This document shows, one piece after another, positions 8,634 to 15,951 of a stretch of DNA of 35,922 nucleotides. How positions within the stretch are numbered: the first letter of the stretch is position 1; the number at the start of each line of letters is the position of its first letter. Both the position numbers and the translations under genes were made by a program. The notes below the pieces were generated by a model. The model saw nothing but the letters and a program-made list of their open reading frames with translations. It had not been told where the DNA came from and searched no databases. Origin of the DNA: Synergistota bacterium (GTDB taxonomy: Bacteria > Synergistota > GBS-1); assembly GCA_021159885.1 (NCBI GenBank), contig JAGHDO010000079.1, forward strand, positions 1 through 35,922. The letters are read 5' to 3'.

Positions 8634-9162
8634 AGAGTTTAGTAGATCCTTTAGAGGCTATAACGAAGAGGAGGTAGATGAGTTCTTAGATAGAATTGTT
8701 GAGGACTATGGAGCGCTTTTCCGTGAGAATGCGGAGCTTAAGGATAAGATAAGGGAACTTGAGGAAAAGATAAACGAATATAAGAAAATGGAGTCTTCAC
8801 TTCAGGAAGCACTCCTTTTGGCTCAGAAGACTGCGGAGGAGAAGCGTCTTAATGCTGAGAGGGAGGCAGAAATCATCCTAAAAGAGGCAAGAATAGAGGC
8901 GCAGAAGATAGTCGATGGCGCTCTTGTTAGAGTTCAGGAGGTTGAGAGAAGGATAGAAGATCTTGAAAAGGAGCGTGAGAGATTTATTCTTGAGATGAAG
9001 GCGCTTCTTTCTACGTTCTGGAATCTGCTTGAGAAAGAACTTAGAAAGGGGAGGGAGATCGTTGATACTGAGGGTCAGAGTTCAGCCCGGGGCGAGGAAA
9101 GACGAGATAGTGGGCTTTCGGCAGGGGGTTCTCTGGATCAGGATCAGCGCGCCTCCGATTAG
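8599..9162 (+). CDS. divIVA: DivIVA-domain coiled-coil protein
   Basis: A 187-residue protein. The N-terminal lipid-binding DivIVA domain reads LTPLDIQNKEFSRSFRGYNEEEVDEF (about residues 4-29, quoted only to mark its extent by the F, R and Y positions). A long coiled coil follows, about 35-155. DivIVA proteins sense negative curvature and recruit division or polar growth factors. The start is TTG at 8599 with AGGAGGAGGTG 6 bases upstream. The last 33 or so residues are low-complexity (Gly, Ser, Asp, Arg) and are read from DNA that also encodes the next gene in another frame, so this tail is probably not conserved. Confidence 0.88.
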   Translation: MARLTPLDIQNKEFSRSFRGYNEEEVDEFLDRIVEDYGALFRENAELKDKIRELEEKINEYKKMESSLQEALLLAQKTAEEKRLNAEREAEIILKEARIEAQKIVDGALVRVQEVERRIEDLEKERERFILEMKALLSTFWNLLEKELRKGREIVDTEGQSSARGEERRDSGLSAGGSLDQDQRASD

Positions 9163-9319
9163 GGGAAAGGCGAATGCGAGGCTGATCGAGATTTTAGCTG
9201 ATAAGCTTTCGATTCCTAAAAAGGGCATAAGGCTTCTTAGGGGAGAAAGATCTAAGGATAAGCTTCTTGAGATAGAGGGATTGGCAGAGGATGAAGTTTT
9301 TAGAGCTCTTGGATCGTGA
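9062..9319 (+). CDS. yggU: DUF167 (YggU) family small protein
   Basis: An 85-residue protein of unknown function with the whole DUF167 fold. RVRVQPGARKDE near 4-15 opens the domain, and SAPPIRGKAN near 29-38 is its most conserved signature. I chose the TTG at 9062 because GGGGAGG (9048-9054) is well spaced and the domain begins there; a longer frame back to 9029 adds nothing recognisable. The gene overlaps divIVA by 101 bases and recG by 29. DUF167 genes often follow the ylm/divIVA cluster, which fits here. Confidence 0.85.
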   Translation: MILRVRVQPGARKDEIVGFRQGVLWIRISAPPIRGKANARLIEILADKLSIPKKGIRLLRGERSKDKLLEIEGLAEDEVFRALGS

Positions 9320-11360
9320 GGTGAGGTATCTTAAGGGAGTGGGTCCCAAAAGGGCTCAAGACTTTGAAAAGCTTGGCGTTAAGAAGGTTGAGGACCTTCT
9401 TTTTTTATTGCCTCGTAGATATGAGGATAGAAGAGAAATAAGATCGCTGGGTGATCTCATCTTTGGTGAGGAGAATCTCATTAAGGGCAAAGTTCTTGGA
9501 ATAGAGGATATATCGTCTCGGAAAGGAATTCGCATTATAAAGGCTTTAATTTCAGATGGGGGGCGAAGAAGGGCGTATGCGGTCTGGTTTAATAAGCTTT
9601 ATATTAAAAAGCTTCTTTTAAAGGGAAAGGAATATCTCTTTTACGGAAAAGTTATCCAAAGATATGGTGAGATACAGATTCAGGACCCAGAGATTGAACC
9701 CTTCGAGGATGTAGCGGAGATGAACGCTGGTAGAATCTTGCCCGTTTATCCCCTTGCAGGAAGACTTTCTCAAAGAATAGTTCGCTCTGCTGTTGAAGGA
9801 GCTCTTGAGCTCGTTTCTCCTGAGGTTGTTGATTTTCTTCCTGAGTTTATTAGAAAGGAAAACTCACTGATGGAACTTTCTATCGCTTTTAGAGAACTTC
9901 ATTTCCCATCGGATTCCTCTTCCGCTATTGAAGCACGCAGGAGGTTGGCTTTCGATGAGCTCTTTCTACTCCAGCTTTCTCTGGCTTTAAGAGCACGTGA
10001 GAGAAAAAGTGAGTCAGCACCAGTTTTGAGAGTAAGAGGGCATCTTTTAAGAGAGTTTTGGAAAAGATTATCGTTTACGCTTACGCGGGATCAAGCAAGA
10101 GCTTGGAGAGAGATAAGGGATGATCTCTCAAGCGGCAAGCCAATGAACAGACTTCTGCAGGGGGATGTAGGTTCTGGTAAAACCGTTATAGCGATTGCAT
10201 CCATGCTTCTTGCTGTCGAAAATGGCTATCAATCGGCGCTTATGGTTCCCACGGAGGTCCTTGCGGAGCAGCATTTCTGCGTTCTTGATCAATACTTAAC
10301 GCCTCTTGGGGTTAAAATTGGTCTTCTAACTGGCAGTCTTAGGGAAAGGGTTAAAAGGAGAGTAATAAATGAGCTTGCTTCGGGAGAAATAAAGGTGGTT
10401 GTTGGTACTCATGCTCTTATACAGGAAAGAGTTGAATTTAAGGATCTTGCTCTCGTAGTGATAGATGAACAACATAGGTTTGGTGTTCTGCAGAAAGCGG
10501 CGCTTCTTAAGAAAAGTATTTCTCCTCATGTTCTCGTTATGACTGCCACTCCGATACCGAGAACGCTCAGTCTGACCCTTTATGGTGATCTTGATGTCTC
10601 GCTTATAAGGGAACTTCCTCCGGGAAGAAAGCCCGTTATGACTTATTGGATTAGTGAGAGAAAAAGGGATAAGGTTTATGAGTTTGTGAAAAAGAGAGTT
10701 AGGGAGGGAGAGCAGGCTTATATCATATGTCCACTTGTTGAAGAATCGGAAGCTCTTGAGGCAGAGTCTGCAGTTAAACTTTATGAAGAGCTTAAAGGAA
10801 GAGTTTTTAGAGAGGAACGGCTTGGCTTAATTCACGGAAGAATGAAGATGGAGGAAAAGGAAAGAGTTATGAAAAGCTTTAAACATGGAGAAATTCAGAT
10901 ACTTGTTGCTACACCGGTTATAGAAGTTGGCATAGATGTTCCCAATGCTACCGTTATGGTTATAGAGAGTGCAGATAGATTCGGACTGTCTCAAATACAT
11001 CAGCTTAGAGGGAGAGTTGGAAGGGGGAGCAAGCAATCCTATTGTGTCCTTATAGCGAACCCTAAGACTGAGGAGGCTCGAAAGCGGCTTTCGATAATCG
11101 TCTCTACAACAGATGGATTTAAGATTGCTGAGGAGGATTTAAAACTTAGAGGTCCGGGTGAGCTTTGCGGAATCAGACAACATGGAATTACCGATTTTAA
11201 GGTGGCAGATATACTAAGGGATTTCGATCTACTTGCACTGGCGAGAAAAGAAGCTTTTCACCTTGTCAACGCTTCAAAAGCTCTCAGGGAGTATTCTCTC
11301 CTTAAGGTCTTTGTAAAAAGGAAATTCGCGGAAGCAGGTGAGCTCCTTAATGTCAGTTAG
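9291..11360 (+). CDS. recG: ATP-dependent DNA helicase RecG
   Basis: A 689-residue superfamily 2 helicase that remodels stalled replication forks and Holliday junctions. An N-terminal wedge/OB domain (RYLKGVGPKRAQDF near 12-25, LPRRYEDRR near 40) precedes Walker A GDVGSGKT (about 291-298), a DEQH box (about 391-394), the ATPIPRTL motif and the C-terminal QLRGRVGRG motif VI. The length matches E. coli RecG (693). The ATG at 9291 lies inside the end of the DUF167 gene; the GAGG next to it is too close, but AGAGGGA at 9274-9280 can serve. A GTG at 9321 is a possible alternative start. Confidence 0.95.
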   Translation: MKFLELLDREVRYLKGVGPKRAQDFEKLGVKKVEDLLFLLPRRYEDRREIRSLGDLIFGEENLIKGKVLGIEDISSRKGIRIIKALISDGGRRRAYAVWFNKLYIKKLLLKGKEYLFYGKVIQRYGEIQIQDPEIEPFEDVAEMNAGRILPVYPLAGRLSQRIVRSAVEGALELVSPEVVDFLPEFIRKENSLMELSIAFRELHFPSDSSSAIEARRRLAFDELFLLQLSLALRARERKSESAPVLRVRGHLLREFWKRLSFTLTRDQARAWREIRDDLSSGKPMNRLLQGDVGSGKTVIAIASMLLAVENGYQSALMVPTEVLAEQHFCVLDQYLTPLGVKIGLLTGSLRERVKRRVINELASGEIKVVVGTHALIQERVEFKDLALVVIDEQHRFGVLQKAALLKKSISPHVLVMTATPIPRTLSLTLYGDLDVSLIRELPPGRKPVMTYWISERKRDKVYEFVKKRVREGEQAYIICPLVEESEALEAESAVKLYEELKGRVFREERLGLIHGRMKMEEKERVMKSFKHGEIQILVATPVIEVGIDVPNATVMVIESADRFGLSQIHQLRGRVGRGSKQSYCVLIANPKTEEARKRLSIIVSTTDGFKIAEEDLKLRGPGELCGIRQHGITDFKVADILRDFDLLALARKEAFHLVNASKALREYSLLKVFVKRKFAEAGELLNVS

Positions 11361-11823
11361 AAGACATACCACCTCTCGCGTTTTGAAAGCTCTCTTTGAT
11401 ACCCTTGGTGATGTATCTGGCAAGAGATTTCTCGATGTCTTTGCTGGAGGTGGGCGTGTGGGCGAGGAGGCCTTAAGGAGGGGAGCCTCTGATGTAATTT
11501 TTATAGAGATAGATCCTTCTATGGCTCGCGAGATATCAAGAAGAGTCGGCAGAAATCGGGTTTTAAAAATGGATTATAGGAAAGCAATTCAAAAGCTAGG
11601 TCTCGAGGGAAGGAAATTTGATATAATCTTCGCGGATCCCCCATACGAGAGGGGATTCATTAATGAGCTTTTAAGGCTTCTTGAGAGAGTTCCCTTGCTT
11701 GAGAGGGATGGAGTTCTCATCTTAGAAAGATCGCGTCGAGAAAGCTTCGAGCCTGGGAAGTGGAGCGTTATTAAGGAGCGGAGATATGGCGATACTATAC
11801 TTACTTATTTTAAGGAGGGATGA
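11350..11823 (+). CDS. rsmD: 16S rRNA guanine-966 N2-methyltransferase, short N terminus
   Basis: A 157-residue Rossmann-fold methyltransferase. FLDVFAGGGRVGEEALRRGA (about 27-46) is the SAM-binding motif I, and ADPPY (about 94-98) is the catalytic (N/D)PPY motif IV. RsmD methylates G966 of 16S rRNA. The usual N-terminal stretch (RIIxGxxKGRxL) is missing: the protein begins at the RRHTTSRVLKALFD helix, about 20 residues short of typical. The ATG at 11350 has AGGTGAG upstream; a GTG at 11338 gives four more residues. recG overlaps it by 11 bases and coaD follows after 4, the rsmD-coaD pairing seen in many bacteria. Confidence 0.88.
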   Translation: MSVRRHTTSRVLKALFDTLGDVSGKRFLDVFAGGGRVGEEALRRGASDVIFIEIDPSMAREISRRVGRNRVLKMDYRKAIQKLGLEGRKFDIIFADPPYERGFINELLRLLERVPLLERDGVLILERSRRESFEPGKWSVIKERRYGDTILTYFKEG

Positions 11824-11827
11824 AAAA

Positions 11828-12325
11828 ATGAAGGCAGCGGTTTATCCTGGTAGCTTCGATCCGGTCACATATGGCCATCTCGATATAATTGAGAGAGCCT
11901 CAAGGATTTTCGATAAGCTCATAGTGGCAGTGGTTTCAAATCCCGCGAAAACGCCGCTATTTTCCATAGAAGAAAGGATGGAGATGATAAAGGAATCGGT
12001 TGAGCATCTCAATAACGTTGAGGTTGATGGTTTTGAGGGGCTTCTGGTTAATTACCTTAGAAAGAGGGGAACGAAAATAGTCATAAGGGGAATGAGGGCT
12101 GTAACTGACTTCGACTATGAGTTTCAAATGGCGTTGACGAATAGGAAGCTCGACAAAGACGTTGAGATAATATTTCTCCTTTCGGATTCCAAATATCTTT
12201 ACCTTACCTCAAGGATGGTAAAGGAAATAGCGGGTCTCGGCGGATGTATTAAGGGAATGGTTCCACCTCACGTTGCGGAGAGACTCTTTAGGAAGCTTAA
12301 GGTTTCCTCATCCGGATCTGCTTGA
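11828..12325 (+). CDS. coaD: Phosphopantetheine adenylyltransferase
   Basis: A 165-residue enzyme that transfers AMP from ATP to 4'-phosphopantetheine, the penultimate step of coenzyme A synthesis. AVYPGSFDPVTYGH at 4-17 contains the TxGH nucleotide motif, and YLTSRMVKE is the C-terminal ISSTxVKE-type motif. The ATG at 11828 follows AAGGAGGG by 7 bases. A longer frame from 11786 would run back into rsmD with no similarity. The last 58 bases overlap the 3' end of tmcAL on the opposite strand, so the two mRNAs are complementary there. Confidence 0.95.
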   Translation: MKAAVYPGSFDPVTYGHLDIIERASRIFDKLIVAVVSNPAKTPLFSIEERMEMIKESVEHLNNVEVDGFEGLLVNYLRKRGTKIVIRGMRAVTDFDYEFQMALTNRKLDKDVEIIFLLSDSKYLYLTSRMVKEIAGLGGCIKGMVPPHVAERLFRKLKVSSSGSA

Positions 12326-13512
12326 ACGGGTCTAAATATTGGGAGGTGCTTTCCCAAAACGGCTTCGTAAATTCGCGTTGCTCTGAGATCGAGCTTTAGC
12401 ATGATGGATGCTGGCTCGCTCAATCCCATAGGCTTACTTATAATTGGGATAGATGACTTTTTCTTTATCTCACGCAGGAGTATTTTACCCTTTGACGAGA
12501 ATCCGAGTAGAAAGGCGTAAAGTGAGCCGGTTTTTTGAAAGATTTTATTTTCCCTTTCTTTAAAGCCTATCAGAATGTGGATGAGCATTCTTGAGATTCT
12601 GGTAAGGGTATAACGCTTGGTCTTTATCCCGCTGAGAAGCTCGTTTAAGCTGATTGCCTTCATTCCAACTCTTTTTATTCTGTTTTCAAGTCCTTCTTTA
12701 ACCTCAGCTATCTCTTTTATCTCTCCCTTATCTAATCTCTTTATAAGAATAAGTATCTCTTTTTCGAAGTCTTTCATAGATACGATTTCTTCTTTTTCCT
12801 CGCACTCTTTAAGTATCTTATATGAAGATGGTGGAATCAGATCTTTAACGCTTTCTACTCCTTCTTCAAGGATTTTTCTTCTTATAGCTGTAGCACTTGA
12901 AAACTTTCCTCTTATTTCGTTCTCTAAATATCCACCGCCGATTCTTTTTATCGTTAGTGGCTTTATATCGCTTTTCAGTCTCAGCAGGCTTATAAGATAC
13001 TCTATTCCCAAGATATTGTTGGATCCTCTGAGAACATTTGGTGCTATGCCTTCCCTTTCGAGAGCCTTTTTAAGAGCTCTTAAACGAGCTTCGGGGTAAG
13101 GAAGCCCCTCTCGTGAAAATTTCAGTAAATCAACCTTGAAAAAATCTGGCTCTTGATATAGAATTTGTGCGATGGCTCGGAGTTCTTTTATATTTCCTGA
13201 TTCGCTTCCAAAGCATATGTGAGTTATGACTCCGAGGGAGTTAAGAAGTGATACAGCGCCAAATGCAAAAACGCCAGCGTTATGCGATGCAAAAGGGAAG
13301 GGTAACTCGAATACGACATCTACACCGGCGGAGAGAGCCATTTTAGCGCGTTTATATTTCTCTACCAGGGCGGGTTCTCCCCGCTGGAGGAAGTTCCCGC
13401 TCATCACTGCTACGCTGAAATCGGCCTGTGAAAGCTCTATGCTTTTATGTAAATGGTACAGATGTCCCGTATGGAAGGGATTATATTCCGTTATTAAGCC
13501 GAGAACTTTCAT
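12268..13512 (-). CDS. tmcAL: tRNA(Met) cytidine acetate ligase
   Basis: A 414-residue protein. EYNPFHTGH at 9-17 is the HxGH nucleotidyltransferase motif, and VMSGNFLQRGEPAL follows. TmcAL (YlbM) uses acetate and ATP to make N4-acetylcytidine at the elongator tRNA-Met wobble base. In Bacillus the same neighbours (rsmD, coaD, ylbM, ylbN, rpmF) occur in this order, but here tmcAL is inverted. The ATG start is preceded on its own strand by a GGGGGG ribosome site. It diverges from ylbN across 72 bases and converges on coaD with a 58-base overlap. Confidence 0.9.
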   Translation of the reverse strand: MKVLGLITEYNPFHTGHLYHLHKSIELSQADFSVAVMSGNFLQRGEPALVEKYKRAKMALSAGVDVVFELPFPFASHNAGVFAFGAVSLLNSLGVITHICFGSESGNIKELRAIAQILYQEPDFFKVDLLKFSREGLPYPEARLRALKKALEREGIAPNVLRGSNNILGIEYLISLLRLKSDIKPLTIKRIGGGYLENEIRGKFSSATAIRRKILEEGVESVKDLIPPSSYKILKECEEKEEIVSMKDFEKEILILIKRLDKGEIKEIAEVKEGLENRIKRVGMKAISLNELLSGIKTKRYTLTRISRMLIHILIGFKERENKIFQKTGSLYAFLLGFSSKGKILLREIKKKSSIPIISKPMGLSEPASIMLKLDLRATRIYEAVLGKHLPIFRPVQADPDEETLSFLKSLSAT

Positions 13513-13584
13513 GTGGGTAAGCCCCCCTTCGCTTTTATGCTTATTTTAGTAGGCTTTTTATTTTTTTTAAAGGGGGCGGTCGAA
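13513..13584. promoter_or_regulatory. Divergent intergenic region between tmcAL and ylbN
   Basis: This AT-rich spacer must hold the start signals of both genes. On the minus strand a TAAAAT-like -10 lies near 13548-13553. On the plus strand there is an AAAGGGGGCGG ribosome site but no convincing hexamer pair. Exact promoters are not resolved. Confidence 0.3.
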
Positions 13585-14169
13585 ATGGCCATGATAATAG
13601 AAGTAGAGGAGCTCGAAAGGAACCCTGGAAAGGTAATAGAATTCTTCTTTGAGGAAAGCCTTGATGCGTTTGAATATAGAGGGGAAAATGTGGAGTTTTC
13701 GGAGGATGTCGTTGTAGAGGGTGGAGCGGTTAAGGTTAAAGATGGATTTATGGTATGGGGCGAAATAAACACGGCTATTAGATTGCGCTGTAGCAGATGT
13801 TTGAAGGTGTTCGATCTTCCTATTAAAGTAGAATTTGAGGTAGAGTATCGAAGAGGTGCGGAGAAATTTTCTGGCAGAGAGAGATCGCTTAAGGACGAGG
13901 ATTTCAGAGTTTCGTATTTTGAGGGCGATAGTATAGATATAGAGGAAGACATCAAGCAGTTTATCATATTGTCTATACCCATGAAGCCACTTTGCAGGGA
14001 AGATTGCAAGGGGTTGTGTCCCGTTTGTGGGAAGAACCTTAATGAAGGGGAGTGTAACTGCTCTCAAGAGCTTTATGATCCTCGTTGGAGCGCTCTTAAA
14101 GAACTTATGAAGGGAGGTGCTTCAAGTGGCGGTTCCGAAGAGAAAAACGTCAAGGGCTCGCAGGGATAG
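13585..14169 (+). CDS. DUF177 / YceD (YlbN) family protein
   Basis: A 194-residue protein of the YceD/DUF177 family, almost always found directly before rpmF. Plant and bacterial relatives have been tied to 23S rRNA accumulation. Three cysteine groups are visible: CSRC about residue 70, then CREDC and CPVC...CNC near 140-165, a probable zinc-binding tail. The ATG at 13585 is chosen since AAAGGGGGCGG lies just upstream; an in-frame upstream extension to 13513 reads as a hydrophobic stretch with no support. The last 44 bases overlap rpmF, so the proteins are probably translationally coupled. Confidence 0.87.
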   Translation: MAMIIEVEELERNPGKVIEFFFEESLDAFEYRGENVEFSEDVVVEGGAVKVKDGFMVWGEINTAIRLRCSRCLKVFDLPIKVEFEVEYRRGAEKFSGRERSLKDEDFRVSYFEGDSIDIEEDIKQFIILSIPMKPLCREDCKGLCPVCGKNLNEGECNCSQELYDPRWSALKELMKGGASSGGSEEKNVKGSQG

Positions 14170-14320
14170 GAGATTTGCTCACTGGCTGGGGAAATTGAGA
14201 GTTCCTAATCTCACAGTTTGCCCTCATTGTGCTGAGACCATACCTGCGTATAGGGTTTGTCCGGAGTGTGGATACTATAAGGGTAGGCAGGTCATAGAAA
14301 TCGAGGAAGAAAAGGAGTAA
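14126..14320 (+). CDS. rpmF: 50S ribosomal protein L32
   Basis: A 64-residue zinc-ribbon ribosomal protein. It starts MAVPKRKTSRARRDRR, the invariant L32 N terminus. Both CxxC pairs (CPHC and CPEC) are present, so this is the zinc-binding form. The GTG at 14126 is set by GGGAGGTG (14112-14119). It ends 7 bases from the convergent CPBP protease gene, and I see no terminator hairpin in that gap. Confidence 0.96.
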   Translation: MAVPKRKTSRARRDRRFAHWLGKLRVPNLTVCPHCAETIPAYRVCPECGYYKGRQVIEIEEEKE

Positions 14321-14327
14321 GCGAGGC

Positions 14328-14882
14328 TTAAAACAAGGAAAAAAACACGATATTTGATGTTGCATGGAATAGGACGGAGGGGAAAACGGAGCCCGTTTTA
14401 GCGCGCAGATAGCCGAATATAAGAGAAGGTAAAAATACCCCAATAGTTAGGGGATTAACCCCTCTAAAAAGGTGAGCGCACGAAAACAGGAGGGACGTGA
14501 GTGCTATGCTTCTCCACGTTCCTCCTGTTATTTTTTCTATCTCCGTTTGAAGAAATCCTCTGAAGAATATCTCCTCGGATAATCCTGCCCCGAGAAATTG
14601 AAAGAGGATGAGCTTAAGGGATATGGTATGAAACCCATGAGCGTAAGAAAGCCCTATGGAGAGGGCGATAAACGGTACTAAGAAAAGGGCACAGGCTAAG
14701 GCAAACAGCTTAAGAGAGAGTTTCCAGTTTTTAAGCGTGAGGCCATACTCATTCCATGATTTCTTTGGTATCAGAAAGAGGGGAAGGTAAAGCATATAAG
14801 CTATAGCCAGTTCCGCTTTAAACCATAGTAAGAATATTAGCCCTGCATAGCTAAACGAACCTTTCAAAAACTTGATTCCCAA
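14328..14882 (-). CDS. CPBP-family intramembrane metalloprotease
   Basis: A 184-residue membrane protein with about five hydrophobic segments. The CPBP (CAAX protease and bacteriocin-processing) motifs are in order: E103, E104 and R108 (EExxxR), H137 in the second motif, and H173 with N177 (HxxxN) near the C terminus. These build a glutamate/histidine metal site in the membrane in the Rce1-like family. The substrate is unknown; bacterial members have been linked to bacteriocin immunity and membrane protein processing. The ATG overlaps hemW by 32 bases, so it is the last gene of the aminotransferase-lepA-hemW operon. Confidence 0.85.
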   Translation of the reverse strand: MGIKFLKGSFSYAGLIFLLWFKAELAIAYMLYLPLFLIPKKSWNEYGLTLKNWKLSLKLFALACALFLVPFIALSIGLSYAHGFHTISLKLILFQFLGAGLSEEIFFRGFLQTEIEKITGGTWRSIALTSLLFSCAHLFRGVNPLTIGVFLPSLIFGYLRAKTGSVFPSVLFHATSNIVFFSLF

Positions 14883-15951
14883 GCAATAGGCCCCTTTCCG
14901 TTAGTCTTATACTATTTTCACTCTCCTCAAGTAATCCATCCCTTTTAAGTTCATCTATGATTTCTCCATAGATCTCGTCAATCTTAACTCCAAACCTTCT
15001 AAAAAATGCATCCTTGTTTATGCCCTCAAGAAGTCTCAGATTCATAAGGATGGTTTCCTTTATCTCCTCCTCCTTATTGATTTTTATCACCTCTGAGAAT
15101 CTCAGAAATCCCTCAAATGATTCTTCTCTCTTAAATCTCCATCCGTTATAGAAGGAGGATGCTCCTGCTCCTATTCCTATGTATGGTTCATTCTTCCAAT
15201 AGGTAATATTATGAGTGCAAAAGTGTCCTTCGAGTGCGAAATTTGAGATCTCATAGTGTATGTAACCTTTTCTCCTTAGCATCTTTTTCGCTTCGATAAA
15301 CATTTCGTATCCTTCATCTTCAGGCATATCATAGGTTCCTCTCTTTATTTCTTCATAAAGGAGTGTGTCTTCCTCAAGTATAAGGCTATATAATGAAAGA
15401 TGGGGAGGAGAGTAGGTAAGAACTTCTTCTAAGGTTTTTAACCAGTCTTTCAGAGTCTGAGTAGGAATTGCATATATAAGGTCAACATTCCAGCTTTTAA
15501 ATTTTGCTTCATTAACGAGATTGATGGCTTCTCGTGCGTCATCTGCCGTATGTGCTCTGCCTAAGATACTAAGAAGGTGATCATTTAAGCTCTGTACACC
15601 GAGGCTTAATCTGTTGACTCCTGCTTCCTTAAGAGCGTGAAGCTTTTTATCACTTATGGTTTTGGGATTTGCCTCTATAGTGATCTCGGCTTCTTCTAAG
15701 AGATTAAAACTATTCCTCATCTTATCCATGAGTGAGGTTAGTATCTCCGTATCATAAACCGTAGGGGTTCCCCCTCCTATATAAATGCTCTTTACCGTTT
15801 CATTTAGTAGTTTTTCTTTCCAGAAGTCGATTTCCTTGAAGAGCTTTCTTAGGTATTCCTCAGCCAAATCTTTTCTAAAGGGTACCGAAAAGAAACTGCA
15901 GTATTTACACTTTTTCAAGCAGAACGGAATATGAACATATAGGGCTATCAT
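14851..15951 (-). CDS. hemW: Radical SAM heme chaperone HemW
   Basis: A 366-residue radical SAM protein. C11, C15 and C18 (CLKKCKYC) form the CxxxCxxC iron-sulfur site. IYIGGGTPT and SLGVQSLND are typical of the HemN/HemW group, and the C-terminal winged helix ([17 protein letters not shown]) is the HemW type. HemW lacks the coproporphyrinogen oxidase-specific N terminus of HemN and is thought to insert heme into respiratory proteins; such genes are often mislabelled hemN. It overlaps lepA by 4 bases, the common lepA-hemW pairing. Confidence 0.9.
   Translation of the reverse strand: MIALYVHIPFCLKKCKYCSFFSVPFRKDLAEEYLRKLFKEIDFWKEKLLNETVKSIYIGGGTPTVYDTEILTSLMDKMRNSFNLLEEAEITIEANPKTISDKKLHALKEAGVNRLSLGVQSLNDHLLSILGRAHTADDAREAINLVNEAKFKSWNVDLIYAIPTQTLKDWLKTLEEVLTYSPPHLSLYSLILEEDTLLYEEIKRGTYDMPEDEGYEMFIEAKKMLRRKGYIHYEISNFALEGHFCTHNITYWKNEPYIGIGAGASSFYNGWRFKREESFEGFLRFSEVIKINKEEEIKETILMNLRLLEGINKDAFFRRFGVKIDEIYGEIIDELKRDGLLEESENSIRLTERGLLLGNQVFERFV

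Noticed and set aside
9029-9061. Longer DUF167 protein starting at 9029
   Set aside because: The extra residues lie before the conserved domain, and the ribosome site GGGGAGG fits the TTG at 9062.
13509-14067. Two antisense frames of 166 codons opposite ylbN
   Set aside because: ylbN has a strong ribosome site, family cysteine motifs and the expected place before rpmF; the antisense frames show neither motifs nor start signals.
14851-15951. Oxygen-independent coproporphyrinogen oxidase HemN
   Set aside because: It is short (366 residues), begins directly at the radical SAM cysteines and is paired with lepA, all features of HemW.
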